From: an uncultured Bacteroidales bacterium
GTDB taxonomy: Bacteria; Bacteroidota; Bacteroidia; Bacteroidales; UBA932
NCBI GenBank assembly: GCA_947367315.1
Contig: CANBDX010000009.1
Location: 1-45,044, forward strand
Length of the DNA: 45,044 nt
Direction: 5' to 3'
Shown: in pieces, positions 33,940 through 42,689 of the stretch
Layout of the letters: every line of letters starts with the position of its first letter
Numbering within the stretch: the first letter of the stretch is position 1
Made by a program: the position numbers and the translations under genes
The notes under the pieces: model-generated
Seen by the model: the letters and a program-made list of their open reading frames with translations, nothing else
Databases searched by the model: none
What the model was told of the DNA's origin: nothing

Positions 33940-34893
33940 ATGTCAGAAGAATTTCAGAGTCTGGGTTTCCCTGAAGGGAAACGTTACAATTCCTTTGTGG
34001 GATATTTCAAGAGGAAGTACGGGGAGCGTCTGCAGAAGATAGTGCTGGATGCGGGATTCACATGCCCCAACAGGGACGGGACGGCAGGAAGGGGAGGATG
34101 CACCTATTGCGACAATGCCGCCTTCCACCCCTCCTACAGCACCCCCGGAAAGAGTCTCCGCCGGCAGCTGGATGAGGGTATAGAGTTCCATAAGGTCCGC
34201 TATCGCACCACAGAGCATTATCTTGCATATTTTCAGGCATACTCCAATACATATGCTCCGCTTGAGAGGCTGAAGCAGCTGTATGAAGAGGCCCTCAGTC
34301 ATCCTCAGGTGGTGGGAATCGTCATCGGCACCCGTCCGGACTGCGTGGACGAGGCCAAGCTCGACTATCTGGCAGAGCTTGCCGAAAAGCACGTGGTGAT
34401 AGTGGAATACGGCATTGAATCCTGTTACGACGTGACGTTGAGGCGCATCAATCGAGGCCATGACTTCGAGACAGCCCGCAGGGCGGTGGAGATGACCGCA
34501 GAAAGAGGTATAGATGTGGGCGTGCATTTCATCCTCGGGCTTCCGGGAGAGACCAGGCAGATGATGCTTGATGCCTGCAGGATGATAAACGAGCTGCCGG
34601 TCCGCAGCATAAAGTTCCATCAGCTCCAGATAGTAAAGGGAACACGGATGGAGCGGGAATATGCAGAAAGACCGGAGGACTTCGAGAGATTCTCCCTTGA
34701 CGAATATCTGGATTTCTTTGTGGATATGCTCGAACGCCTCCGTCCGACCCTCAGCATAGAAAGATTTGTGGGGGAGGTCCCTCCCCGGTTCGTGAACGAG
34801 ACCCCGTGGGGACTCATCCGCAACGTCGAGCTCCTCCGTCTCCTTGACCGCCGTCTCGAGGAACGCGCCACATGGCAGGGACGTAAATTATAG
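33940..34893 (+). CDS. YhcC-like radical SAM protein (TIGR01212 type)
   Basis: 317 residues from the ATG at 33940. The radical-SAM cluster motif is CPNRDGT...CTYC with Cys42, Cys54 and Cys57, the wide CX11CX2C spacing of the YhcC/Elp3-like subgroup. GIESCYDVTLRRINRGHDFETA and FILGLPGET are further family motifs. The YhcC substrate is unknown; a role in RNA or protein modification is only family-level inference. The -7 box lies six bases from the start codon, so the mRNA has little or no leader. Confidence 0.9.
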   Translation: MSEEFQSLGFPEGKRYNSFVGYFKRKYGERLQKIVLDAGFTCPNRDGTAGRGGCTYCDNAAFHPSYSTPGKSLRRQLDEGIEFHKVRYRTTEHYLAYFQAYSNTYAPLERLKQLYEEALSHPQVVGIVIGTRPDCVDEAKLDYLAELAEKHVVIVEYGIESCYDVTLRRINRGHDFETARRAVEMTAERGIDVGVHFILGLPGETRQMMLDACRMINELPVRSIKFHQLQIVKGTRMEREYAERPEDFERFSLDEYLDFFVDMLERLRPTLSIERFVGEVPPRFVNETPWGLIRNVELLRLLDRRLEERATWQGRKL

Positions 34894-34902
34894 TGTGGTG
34901 TC

Positions 34903-34931
34903 TTGTGGTAAGAAAATTATAGATATTTTTG
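34903..34931 (+). promoter_or_regulatory. Promoter of the lutABC operon
   Basis: TTG at 34903-34905, an 18-base spacer, then TATTTTTG at 34924-34931, which matches TAnnTTTG. The lutA start is 23 bases downstream. Confidence 0.65.
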
Positions 34932-34954
34932 CATTGATTTAAAATACAGGTACA

Positions 34955-35692
34955 ATGAAGGTAGGATTGTTTGTCCCATGTTATGTGGACGCGCTGTATC
35001 CTGAGGTGGGAGTGGCTTCATATAAGCTGCTTACGGCCTTGGGTGTGGACGTGGATTATCCTCTTGAGCAGACATGCTGCGGCCAGCCGGAATCCAACGG
35101 TGGGTTCGAAGATATGGCTGTATCTCAGGCGGAGCATTTCGAGGATGTCTTCAAAGGCTTTGATTATGTAGTGGGGCCGTCGGCCTCATGCGCGGCGTTC
35201 GTGAAGCTGAACTATCCGAGGCTTCTCCATGGTAAGCATGAGTGTGAAACAGCCGGGAAAGTGATGGATATGGTGGAATTCCTGCATGATGTTCTGAAAG
35301 TGGAGAGTCTGCCGGGCAGGTTCCCTCATGTGGTGAGTGTCCATAATTCATGTCATGGAGTGCGTGAACTCGGCCTGTCGTCTCCGAGCGAAAGGAATAT
35401 ACCTGTATATTCAAAGATCAAGAACCTCCTGAATCTTGTGGAGGGTATCACGGTCCGTGAGCCGGAGCGTCCTGATGAATGCTGCGGATTCGGCGGGCTG
35501 TTCTCAGTAGATGAGAAGGAAGTCTCGGTGAAGATGGGGGAGGATAAGCTGCGCAGGCATATGGAGACAGGGGCAGAGTATATAACCGGTCCGGACAGTT
35601 CATGTCTGATGCATATGCAGGGCATAGCAAAGAACGGGAAACATCCGGTCAAGTTCAAACATGTTGTCGAGATTCTCGCGGCAGGATTATAG
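34955..35692 (+). CDS. lutA: Lactate utilization protein LutA (YkgE/LldE)
   Basis: 245 residues with two CCG (cysteine-rich) domains: QTCCGQPESNGG near residue 40, HNSCHGVRELGL near 130, DECCGFGGLFS near 170 and GPDSSCLMH near 212. LutA is one of three parts of the iron-sulfur L-lactate dehydrogenase LutABC, which passes electrons from L-lactate toward quinone. It is the first gene of lutA-lutB-lutC; lutB begins 9 bases after its stop. Confidence 0.95.
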   Translation: MKVGLFVPCYVDALYPEVGVASYKLLTALGVDVDYPLEQTCCGQPESNGGFEDMAVSQAEHFEDVFKGFDYVVGPSASCAAFVKLNYPRLLHGKHECETAGKVMDMVEFLHDVLKVESLPGRFPHVVSVHNSCHGVRELGLSSPSERNIPVYSKIKNLLNLVEGITVREPERPDECCGFGGLFSVDEKEVSVKMGEDKLRRHMETGAEYITGPDSSCLMHMQGIAKNGKHPVKFKHVVEILAAGL

Positions 35693-35701
35693 TAACGTAC
35701 T

Positions 35702-37078
35702 ATGGCTACAAGACACAGTAAGGCGGCCAGACTGTTCCAGAAGAACAGGGAAAAGGCCGAATGGCAGGACAATACCTTATGGGGAGTCCGCGTGAAGAGA
35801 GACCGCATGGCGAAGTCTCTGGATGAGTGGGAGACTCTTCGTGACATGGCTTCCGCCATAAAGAAGCATACGGTCACCAATCTGGACGTATATCTCGAGC
35901 AGTTCGCTGAAAATGCGGAGAAGAACGGCATCATAGTGCATTGGGCCAAGGATGCGGAGGAGTTCAACGAGACGGTACTTGACATCCTCAGGTCACATGA
36001 TGTGAGGAAGCTGGTGAAATCGAAGTCGATGCTTACAGAGGAGTGTGAGATGAACCCGTATCTGGAAAAGAACGGCATCAAGGTCGTGGAGACGGACCTT
36101 GGCGAGAGGATCATCCAGCTTCTGGACCAGAAGCCGAGCCATATAGTGATGCCGGCCATCCACCTGACCCAGGAGGAAGTGGGTGCCTTGTTCGAGAAGG
36201 AATTGGGAAGCGAAAAGGGCAACAGCGACCCTGCATACCTGACATATTGTGCAAGGAAAAGCCTTAGGGATGAATTCCTTACGGCTGATGCGGGCCTGAC
36301 CGGAGCCAATTTCGGAGTGGCGCAGACCGGCGAGATTGTGATATGCACCAATGAGGGCAATGCGGACATGTCTACTTCTGTTCCCAAACTTCATATAGCT
36401 GCCATGGGCATAGAAAAGGTTATCCCGGACTACAGGTCGCTTGCCGTATTCCACAGGCTTCTTGCCAGGAGTGCAACAGGTCAGCCTTCTACTACATTTA
36501 CCTCTCATTTCCGTGGTCCTCGTCCGGGAGGCGAGATGCATATCATCCTTGTGGATAACGGACGCAGCCGCATGCTCGGCGACGACCTCCATTGGGAGAC
36601 ACTCAAGTGTATAAGGTGCGGAGCGTGCATGAATACATGTCCTGTGTACCGCCGTTCGGGAGGATATTCTTATACTTATTTCATTCCGGGACCAGTCGGT
36701 GTGAATCTGGGAATGCTCAGAGATGGGAAAAAGTATCACGACAATGTGAGCGCCTGCTCTCTCTGCTGCTCCTGCGACAATGTTTGTCCTGCCAAGGTGA
36801 ACCTGTCGGAGCAGATATATGCCTGGAGGCAGCAGTTGAGGGATTTCGGAAAGGAACCGATGTCGAAGAAGGTGATGAGCGGCGGAATGAAGTTTATTTT
36901 TGACAGGCCAGGGCTCTATAATGCTGCCATCGGATGTTCACCGCTGATCAATGCTGCAGCATCCGCTGCAGGATATGCGGGCTTGGGGCTTTGGGGCAAG
37001 GGACGTGACCTGCCGGAGTTTGCAAAGGAATCATTCCACACTATGTGGAAAAAAGGAAAGGTAAAAAATGACAAGTAA
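35702..37078 (+). CDS. lutB: Lactate utilization iron-sulfur protein LutB (YkgF/LldF)
   Basis: 458 residues. The N-terminal LUD (DUF162) domain includes GLTGANFGVAQTGEIVICTNEGNADM. Two [4Fe-4S] ferredoxin motifs follow, CIRCGACMNTCPVY (about 303-316) and CSLCCSCDNVCPAKV (about 351-365). The C-terminal helix region resembles LutB of other bacteria. The last 11 coding bases overlap the start of lutC. Its 3' end (36983-37078) is duplicated in front of the second lutC copy. Confidence 0.95.
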   Translation: MATRHSKAARLFQKNREKAEWQDNTLWGVRVKRDRMAKSLDEWETLRDMASAIKKHTVTNLDVYLEQFAENAEKNGIIVHWAKDAEEFNETVLDILRSHDVRKLVKSKSMLTEECEMNPYLEKNGIKVVETDLGERIIQLLDQKPSHIVMPAIHLTQEEVGALFEKELGSEKGNSDPAYLTYCARKSLRDEFLTADAGLTGANFGVAQTGEIVICTNEGNADMSTSVPKLHIAAMGIEKVIPDYRSLAVFHRLLARSATGQPSTTFTSHFRGPRPGGEMHIILVDNGRSRMLGDDLHWETLKCIRCGACMNTCPVYRRSGGYSYTYFIPGPVGVNLGMLRDGKKYHDNVSACSLCCSCDNVCPAKVNLSEQIYAWRQQLRDFGKEPMSKKVMSGGMKFIFDRPGLYNAAIGCSPLINAAASAAGYAGLGLWGKGRDLPEFAKESFHTMWKKGKVKNDK

Positions 37079-37640
37079 GCAGAATATACTTTCGGAGATA
37101 AGGAAGCACGGAAGGCAGCCTATTGAGATGCCTTCTTTCGAGACTCTGTCTCCGGTACGATATGAGGACTGTCTCGAACAGTTCGTGGTGACGGCGCGTC
37201 AGGTGGGCGGCCGTGTGGCTCTCCTTGAGGAAGGGACCGATATAAATGCGCTTATCCGTTCTTTTTATCCCGAGGCCTCAGTGATAGCTTCTTCGCTGCC
37301 TTTTGTCGAGGCTGCGCTGGATCCGGACACCGTGGCTGATGCACGCGAACTAAACGGCACAGATGTGGGAGTGGTCAAGGGTGAAGTGGCTGTTGCCGAA
37401 AACGGATGTGTGTGGGTACCTCAGACCATGAAGGAAAGGGCAGTGCTGTTCATTTCCGAGTGTCTTGTGATAATAGTGGATAGGAAAGATATTGTGAACA
37501 ATATGCATGAGGCATACTCACGCATTGACAATCCGGGATACGGCTGCTTCATAAGCGGACCATCGAAGACGGCTGACATAGCCCAGGCTCTGGTAATGGG
37601 AGCCCAGGCTGCGCGCGATGTGCTGTATGTGATCGTTTAA
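37068..37640 (+). CDS. lutC: LUD-domain lactate utilization protein LutC, copy 1
   Basis: 190 residues with a single LUD domain (ASVIASSLPFVEAALD, DVGVVKGEVAVAENGCVWVP, ALVMGAQAARDV). LutC is the third LutABC component. It overlaps lutB by 11 bases, as in a coupled operon. A second intact copy lies 995 bases downstream; they differ at 15 of 190 residues by my count, 14 of them before residue 86. Copy 1 is the one in the normal operon context. Confidence 0.93.
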   Translation: MTSKQNILSEIRKHGRQPIEMPSFETLSPVRYEDCLEQFVVTARQVGGRVALLEEGTDINALIRSFYPEASVIASSLPFVEAALDPDTVADARELNGTDVGVVKGEVAVAENGCVWVPQTMKERAVLFISECLVIIVDRKDIVNNMHEAYSRIDNPGYGCFISGPSKTADIAQALVMGAQAARDVLYVIV

Positions 37641-37754
37641 TCCCTTTTGCAATGTATGTCGTATATCAGGAATACAAGTGTTTTGTAAAGAGAAATGATA
37701 TATGGCGGAAATGTCCTCTATAAACGTTATGAGGATGATTTCGCAGAATTAATC

Positions 37755-37916
37755 CTACTGATATTTCTCGAAATGCTCCTTTCCTACCCCGCAGGCAGGG
37801 CATGTCCAGTCTTCAGGGATGTCTTCGAACGGTGTGCCCGGAGCGATTCCGTTTTCCGGGTCTCCTTCTGCCGGATCATAGATGTATCCGCAGATAATGC
37901 ATAGATATTTGTCCAT
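37755..37916 (-). CDS. Rubredoxin
   Basis: 53 residues from the ATG at 37916 ([15 protein letters not shown]). The iron site has the classical two CxxC pairs, CIICG and CPACG, with aromatic [11 protein letters not shown] and EDWTCPACG. It is a one-electron carrier. The gene lies on the minus strand between the two lutC copies and is complete. No partner oxidoreductase is adjacent on its strand, so its role in lactate oxidation is not shown. Confidence 0.95.
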   Translation of the reverse strand: MDKYLCIICGYIYDPAEGDPENGIAPGTPFEDIPEDWTCPACGVGKEHFEKYQ

Positions 37917-37977
37917 ATTATTCGTGTTTTGTTGCCTTGACCTTAGCAAATCGCGGACCATATGGACTTTTTAGTGA

Positions 37978-38073
37978 TTGGGGCTTTGGGGCAAGGGACG
38001 TGACCTGCCGGAGTTTGCAAAGGAATCATTCCACACAATGTGGAAAAAAGGAAAGGTAAAAAATGACAAGTAA
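37978..38073 (+). pseudogene. Duplicated 3' fragment of lutB
   Basis: About 96 bases nearly identical to the end of lutB (36983-37078), including the TAA and the overlap with the next ATG. It has no start of its own. It is a leftover of the duplication that made the second lutC, and brings along lutB's native translation context. Confidence 0.85.
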
Positions 38074-38635
38074 GCAGAACATACTTTCGGAGATAAGGAA
38101 GCACGGAAGACAGCCTGTGGATATGCCGTCTTTTGAGTCTCTGTCTCCTGTAATATATGAGAATCCCATGGAGCAGTTTGTGGTGACTGCACGTCAGGTG
38201 GGTGGACGTGTGGCTCTCCTTGAAGAAGGCTCCGACACCAATACGTTTATCCGTTCTTTCTATCCGGAGGCTTCTGTGATAGCTTCTTCTCTGCCCAATG
38301 TAGAGGCGTCGCTGAATCCGGACACTGTGGCTGATGCGCGCGAGCTTAACGGCACAGATGTGGGAGTAGTCAAGGGTGAAGTGGCTGTTGCCGAAAACGG
38401 ATGTGTGTGGGTACCTCAGACCATGAAGGAAAGGGCGGTGCTCTTCATTTCAGAGTGTCTTGTAATAATAGTGGATAGGAAAGATATTGTGAACAATATG
38501 CATGAGGCATACTCACGCATTGACAATCCGGGATATGGTTGCTTCATAAGCGGACCGTCAAAGACTGCGGACATCGCCCAGGCCCTCGTCATGGGAGCCC
38601 AGGCTGCGCGTGAGGTACTTTATGTTATAGTCTAA
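38063..38635 (+). CDS. lutC: LUD-domain protein LutC, copy 2
   Basis: 190 residues, same length and frame as copy 1. All LUD motifs are intact and the codons upstream carry the duplicated lutB tail. The 15 differences from copy 1 include residues 19, 20, 26, 31, 34-36, 57, 59, 61, 62, 79, 83, 85 and 184. The stretch 86-183 is identical in protein and very close in DNA. No obvious promoter precedes it, so it may be read through from copy 1 or be weakly expressed. Its stop overlaps the convergent mutarotase-like gene. Confidence 0.9.
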   Translation: MTSKQNILSEIRKHGRQPVDMPSFESLSPVIYENPMEQFVVTARQVGGRVALLEEGSDTNTFIRSFYPEASVIASSLPNVEASLNPDTVADARELNGTDVGVVKGEVAVAENGCVWVPQTMKERAVLFISECLVIIVDRKDIVNNMHEAYSRIDNPGYGCFISGPSKTADIAQALVMGAQAAREVLYVIV

Positions 38636-39516
38636 CGGAGTCTGTACAAATATTTCCACTCGAAGGTCTTGCCTGGTGCGATGCTATAAGGCACAAAAGG
38701 CTCGATGCATCCCACCCTGTGGTTGGACCAGAATGTTATGCGATGGAATGCCTTGTCGCAGTGGAATGTAACTTTATGTCCCGCACCGCTCTGGCTGAAA
38801 ACTTCTCCTGTGACCGGAGCACCGTCTGACGGTTTCAGGTTTCCCATGAATACGCTTTCTCCTGCATTAAGCGGTCTTGAAAAACGTATTCCGCTTTCCG
38901 TGAGTGCCACGCTGTCGTAGATGCTTCTCCATGTGCCGCACGGCTCGAAGGGGAAGTCCACCTCTATTTCGGGACCCGGACGGGCATCTGAGAATGTGAA
39001 GAAATTGTGGTTATAGGTGTCACCTTCTATCGAAAGTTTTCCCGAGTTGCGCAGGCTGTGCCGGATTTCGAAAGTATCTGCGTCAATTATACGTACGGTC
39101 TTCTCATATACATATCCCCACTTGACGGAATGAATCTCATGGATGAAAGTTGCCGAATCTCCGGTGTACTTTACTATGTGTGTGCCATAATCCGCAACTT
39201 TATATAGATGGAAATGGTCGTACGCATCATCGTTCTCCTTTATCAGCAGTCCCACACCTGGTTTGAGAAAAGTCTCTCCCGGTGCAGCCTCATCGTATCC
39301 GCATTGCTCGAATTCTTCTGATGTACCGCAGACAGCGTCATGTTTATATGGATCATATGAGTCGAACCATTGTCCGGCATATTCAAATCCTTCTTTTACA
39401 ATGCTGAGGAATATTCCTGAATGGTCGAAGCGGGTACCGCGATAGTAGCCTGATTTGATATCTGGTGGGCAAAGGGTAATTTCCAGGCTCCCTTTTGAGA
39501 TGATGATATTATCCAT
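38632..39516 (-). CDS. Galactose-mutarotase-like (aldose epimerase fold) protein
   Basis: 294 residues without a signal peptide. The beta-rich sequence resembles the aldose 1-epimerase superfamily: GTRFDHSG early, an Asp/His-rich middle (DDAYDHFHLY), an EGDTYNHNFFTFSDARPGPE region with His that may be catalytic, and a C-terminal RVGCIEPFVPYSIAPGKTFEW. It is probably a sugar-binding or epimerising enzyme, but the exact family is not certain. It is convergent with lutC copy 2 with 4 bases of overlap, and divergent from the lactate flavoprotein gene. Confidence 0.8.
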   Translation of the reverse strand: MDNIIISKGSLEITLCPPDIKSGYYRGTRFDHSGIFLSIVKEGFEYAGQWFDSYDPYKHDAVCGTSEEFEQCGYDEAAPGETFLKPGVGLLIKENDDAYDHFHLYKVADYGTHIVKYTGDSATFIHEIHSVKWGYVYEKTVRIIDADTFEIRHSLRNSGKLSIEGDTYNHNFFTFSDARPGPEIEVDFPFEPCGTWRSIYDSVALTESGIRFSRPLNAGESVFMGNLKPSDGAPVTGEVFSQSGAGHKVTFHCDKAFHRITFWSNHRVGCIEPFVPYSIAPGKTFEWKYLYRLR

Positions 39517-39538
39517 AAAACTGTCTATATTCTGTCAG

Positions 39539-39546
39539 CAAAAGTA
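39539..39546 (-). promoter_or_regulatory. -7 box of the mutarotase-like gene
   Basis: On the minus strand this reads TACTTTTG, an exact TAnnTTTG match 23 bases before the start at 39516. It lies 12 bases from the plus-strand -7 box at 39559-39566, so the divergent promoters overlap. Confidence 0.55.
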
Positions 39547-39558
39547 ATGAAAATATCG

Positions 39559-39566
39559 TATATTTG
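39559..39566 (+). promoter_or_regulatory. -7 box of the lactate flavoprotein gene
   Basis: TATATTTG matches the consensus, 30 bases before the start at 39596. The direct repeat CACCACATTACACCAC follows at about 39567 and could bind a regulator; this is speculative. Confidence 0.6.
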
Positions 39567-39595
39567 CACCACATTACACCACAGTTAAAAGATAT

Positions 39596-42418
39596 ATGAA
39601 GAGGTTTTTATCGGAAGTGAGGGAGTTTCTTCCCAAAGACAGGATTTATACGGACAGTCTGAGACGTTTTGCGTGGGGAACTGATGCTGGATTCTATAGG
39701 CTTGTGCCTCAGGTGGTGATCCGCTCGGCCTCAGAAGAGGAAGTTTCGCGTGTGCTGCAGGCGGCATCGGCTCATGGAGTGCCTGTGACATTCCGTGCTG
39801 CAGGAACCAGCCTGTCGGGGCAGTCTATCAGTGACTCGGTCCTGCTGGTTGCTGGAAAGAACTGGGAGAAGATGTACACTCCGGACGGAGGAGCTACGGT
39901 CGTTCTGCAGCCTGGTGTAGTGGGCTCTAAAGTCAATGACTTCCTGAAGCCTTACGGCAGGAAATTCGGACCGGATCCGGCTTCTGTCAAGAGCGCCATG
40001 GTAGGAGGCATAGTGATGAATAATGCTTCCGGAATGAGCTGCGGCACATGGGCAAATAGCGACAGGATGCTCCTTTCCGGAAGGCTTGTCTTTGCTGACG
40101 GCACCGTACTTGACACTGCTGATGCGCAGAGCAGGGAGGAATTCAGACATTCCCATCCGGAGATTATATCCGCCATCGAAGACCTCAGGGACGAAGTTAT
40201 GGCCGATGGAGAGCTCGTGGACCGCATCCGTCACAAGTATTCCATAAAGAACGTAACCGGTCTGAATATTCTTCCTCTGGTGATATTCACCGATCCCTTT
40301 GACATCATCCTCCATCTGATGGTCGGTTCCGAAGGCACTCTCGCATTCCTTAGCGAAGTGACTATGAAGACCCTTGAGACCGCTCCTATGCAGGCTGATG
40401 CAATGGTGTATTTCAATGATATGGCAGAGGCGGCAAGGGCTGTGATAGCGATACGGTCTCTGAAGGTGTCGGCGGCCGAGATGCTGGACAAGCGTTCCCT
40501 TGCTTCGGTGAATGCCGGGGAAAAGGAAGGCCTGACTGCCGTGCTTGTACGTACAGAGGCCCGGACCCAGCACGAACTCGCAGAGAATGTCAGTGGAATA
40601 ATTGAGGCTTTGAAGGCGTTCGACACATTCGGTCCTGTATCCTTTACTACTGATCCTGAAGAATCCGCCCGTTTCTGGGCCATCCGCTCGGGCATATTCC
40701 CTACTGTGGGAGGAATGAGACGTCCGGGAACGACCTGCCTTATCGAGGATGTGGCCTTCCATGTGGAGGATCTGGCCGAGGCCGTGACAGACCTTTCGGA
40801 CCTGCTTGACAGACACGGCTACGACGACTCTTGCATATACGGACATGCGCTTGAAGGAAACTTCCATTTCATTATCAACCAGTCTTTCGATTCTGACAGG
40901 GAAGTGCAGAGGTACAAGGATATGATCAATGATGTGGGCGAACTGGTCGTGACCAGATATGACGGCTCGCTTAAGGCCGAGCATGGAACGGGCCGCAACA
41001 TGGCTCCGTATGTGGAGTTTGAGTGGGGAACGAAGGCTTTTGAGGTAATGAAGCGGATTAAGTCCATATTCGATCCTGCATGTATCCTTAATCCTGGAGT
41101 GATATTCAATGACGATCCTGAATGCTGCTTCAAGAATTTCAAGGCTCTGCCGCTTCTGGAGCCAGGAAAAGGTGCCCCTCAGGAGATGCATGAGGCATAT
41201 ATGAAACTGAACAAATGCATTGAATGTGGATTCTGCGAGGTGAACTGTGTATCATGCGGATTTACTCTTTCATCCCGTACCCGTATCGCCCTGCAGAGAC
41301 ATATGGAGAGTCTCGGGAAGTCGGGCGAGGACCCTCAGCTTTTGAAGGAACTAAGGAAGCAGTATTCATATCATGGCGAGCAGACATGTGCCGGTGACGG
41401 ATTGTGCTCGATGTCGTGCCCTATGGGAATCAATGTCGGAGACCTGACTCACGAGGTGCGCCGCAGGAATATGGGACAAATGGGACAGAGTGTTGGAAAA
41501 TTCGCCGCTGATAATTTCCATGGAGTCAAGACCGGTCTGAGAGGAGTTCTGCATCTGGCCGATTTAGGGCATGCTGTCCTGGGTAGCAAGGCCATGGGAA
41601 CCATAGGCAAGGGTCTCCATGCAGTGGGATTGCCGCTCTGGACCCCTGCATTCCCGAAAGCCTACAATGCAGCCTCCAGACTGTCAGTTCAGACCCTACA
41701 CGATAACCAGGCTCCGAAAGTGGTGTATTTCCCGAGCTGCCTCAACCAGACTATGGGGACAGACAAGGCCTCAAAAGGTATGCGCCCTCTGGCCGAGGAA
41801 ATGACGGAACTGCTCAGAAAGGCAGGATATGATGTCATCTTCCCGGAGAGGATGGATCATCTTTGCTGTGGAACAATCTGGGAAAGCAAAGGACTGCCGG
41901 ATATTGCTGACAGGAAGGTCATGGAACTTGAAGATGCTCTATGGGAGGCCTCCGGACATGGAAAATATCCGGTAGTATGCGACCAGAGTCCGTGTCTGCA
42001 TAGAATGAAACAGAAAATGACCCGCGTGCAGCTATATGAGTCGGCTGAATTTATCTGGAAGTTCCTCAAGGATAGGCTCGTTTTCAAGCAGACCGACACG
42101 CCGGTGGCGCTCCATCTCACATGTTCGACAAAGATCATGAAGATAGACAGGATTGTTCATGATCTTGCATGTTTGTGTTCCTCACAGGTGCTTGTGCCGG
42201 AAGGAGTGGGATGTTGCGGTTTTGCGGGTGATAAGGGAATGACACATCCGGAACTCAACAAATATGCCCTGAGAAAACTCAGGGCACAGATTCGGGAAAG
42301 AGGTATAGAAGTCGGATATTCTAACAGCCGTACTTGCGAGATCGGCCTTCAGACCAATTCCGGCATCCCTTACCGCTCTATCGTATATCTTGTGAACAGC
42401 TGCACTAAGGCTATCTGA
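39596..42418 (+). CDS. FAD-linked, Fe-S D-lactate dehydrogenase-type oxidase
   Basis: 940 residues. The N-terminal FAD_binding_4 domain has VTFRAAGTSLSGQS, FGPDPAS, MVGGIVMNNASGMSCG and VGSEGTLAF. The FAD-oxidase C-terminal domain has YGHALEGNFHFI and HGTGRNMAP. A ferredoxin pair (CIECGFCEVNC and CAGDGLCSMSCP, about 541-610) and two CCG domains (LCCGT, GCCGFAGDKGM) end the protein. The order matches the Dld-II/YdiJ type of quinone-linked D-lactate (or 2-hydroxyacid) dehydrogenase. Position beside lutABC supports D-lactate, by comparison with the Shewanella dld-II/lldEFG arrangement. No lactate permease is in the window. Confidence 0.92.
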   Translation: MKRFLSEVREFLPKDRIYTDSLRRFAWGTDAGFYRLVPQVVIRSASEEEVSRVLQAASAHGVPVTFRAAGTSLSGQSISDSVLLVAGKNWEKMYTPDGGATVVLQPGVVGSKVNDFLKPYGRKFGPDPASVKSAMVGGIVMNNASGMSCGTWANSDRMLLSGRLVFADGTVLDTADAQSREEFRHSHPEIISAIEDLRDEVMADGELVDRIRHKYSIKNVTGLNILPLVIFTDPFDIILHLMVGSEGTLAFLSEVTMKTLETAPMQADAMVYFNDMAEAARAVIAIRSLKVSAAEMLDKRSLASVNAGEKEGLTAVLVRTEARTQHELAENVSGIIEALKAFDTFGPVSFTTDPEESARFWAIRSGIFPTVGGMRRPGTTCLIEDVAFHVEDLAEAVTDLSDLLDRHGYDDSCIYGHALEGNFHFIINQSFDSDREVQRYKDMINDVGELVVTRYDGSLKAEHGTGRNMAPYVEFEWGTKAFEVMKRIKSIFDPACILNPGVIFNDDPECCFKNFKALPLLEPGKGAPQEMHEAYMKLNKCIECGFCEVNCVSCGFTLSSRTRIALQRHMESLGKSGEDPQLLKELRKQYSYHGEQTCAGDGLCSMSCPMGINVGDLTHEVRRRNMGQMGQSVGKFAADNFHGVKTGLRGVLHLADLGHAVLGSKAMGTIGKGLHAVGLPLWTPAFPKAYNAASRLSVQTLHDNQAPKVVYFPSCLNQTMGTDKASKGMRPLAEEMTELLRKAGYDVIFPERMDHLCCGTIWESKGLPDIADRKVMELEDALWEASGHGKYPVVCDQSPCLHRMKQKMTRVQLYESAEFIWKFLKDRLVFKQTDTPVALHLTCSTKIMKIDRIVHDLACLCSSQVLVPEGVGCCGFAGDKGMTHPELNKYALRKLRAQIRERGIEVGYSNSRTCEIGLQTNSGIPYRSIVYLVNSCTKAI

Positions 42419-42551
42419 TGATGAACCTGGTGTTGCTGTAGGTAATGTCGGCTCAGGCACAGATACTGTCATCTGCGAGTTGACAATCAATTAAAGTGAA
42501 AGTTTCATTACTATATTTAAGGTAACTCTGGTTATGTTATGTATGGCGCAC

Positions 42552-42622
42552 TTTAGTTTGCAGATTACCGCAAAAATTAAGTGCAATATACCACAAAATC
42601 AAAGTGTAAAATGCCACAAAAA
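42552..42622. repeat. Three imperfect direct repeats upstream of the AAA/DUF4143 gene
   Basis: R1 is 42552-42575 (TTTAGTTTGCAGATTACCGC then AAAA). R2 is 42577-42598 (TTAAGTGCAATATACCACAA then AA). R3 is 42600-42622 (CAAAGTGTAAAATGCCACAA then AAA). The shared core is AGT-G-AA-AT-CCACAAAA; R2 and R3 are 23 bases apart, about two helical turns. The block ends just upstream of the -33 box of the ATPase gene, as expected for operator sites. Confidence 0.75.
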
Positions 42623-42632
42623 TACAGGATGC

Positions 42633-42665
42633 CTTGCGGAATTAATAAAAGAATTGCTATTTTTG
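42633..42665 (+). promoter_or_regulatory. Promoter of the AAA/DUF4143 gene
   Basis: CTTG at 42633-42636, a 21-base spacer, then TATTTTTG at 42658-42665 matching TAnnTTTG. The start codon is 24 bases downstream, and the direct repeats end 10 bases upstream of the -33 box. Confidence 0.65.
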
Positions 42666-42689
42666 CATAAATAGAAATCAAGTTCTGAT

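Noticed and set aside
39731..41191. Minus-strand frame of about 486 codons opposite the lactate flavoprotein
   Set aside because: The FAD domain motifs on the plus strand are unambiguous; the antisense frame has no family features.
42417..42494. Short frame after the flavoprotein ending in TDTVICELTIN, like the tail of a surface protein
   Set aside because: Only about 30 codons with no upstream continuation (a stop precedes it). It could be a gene remnant, but chance cannot be excluded.
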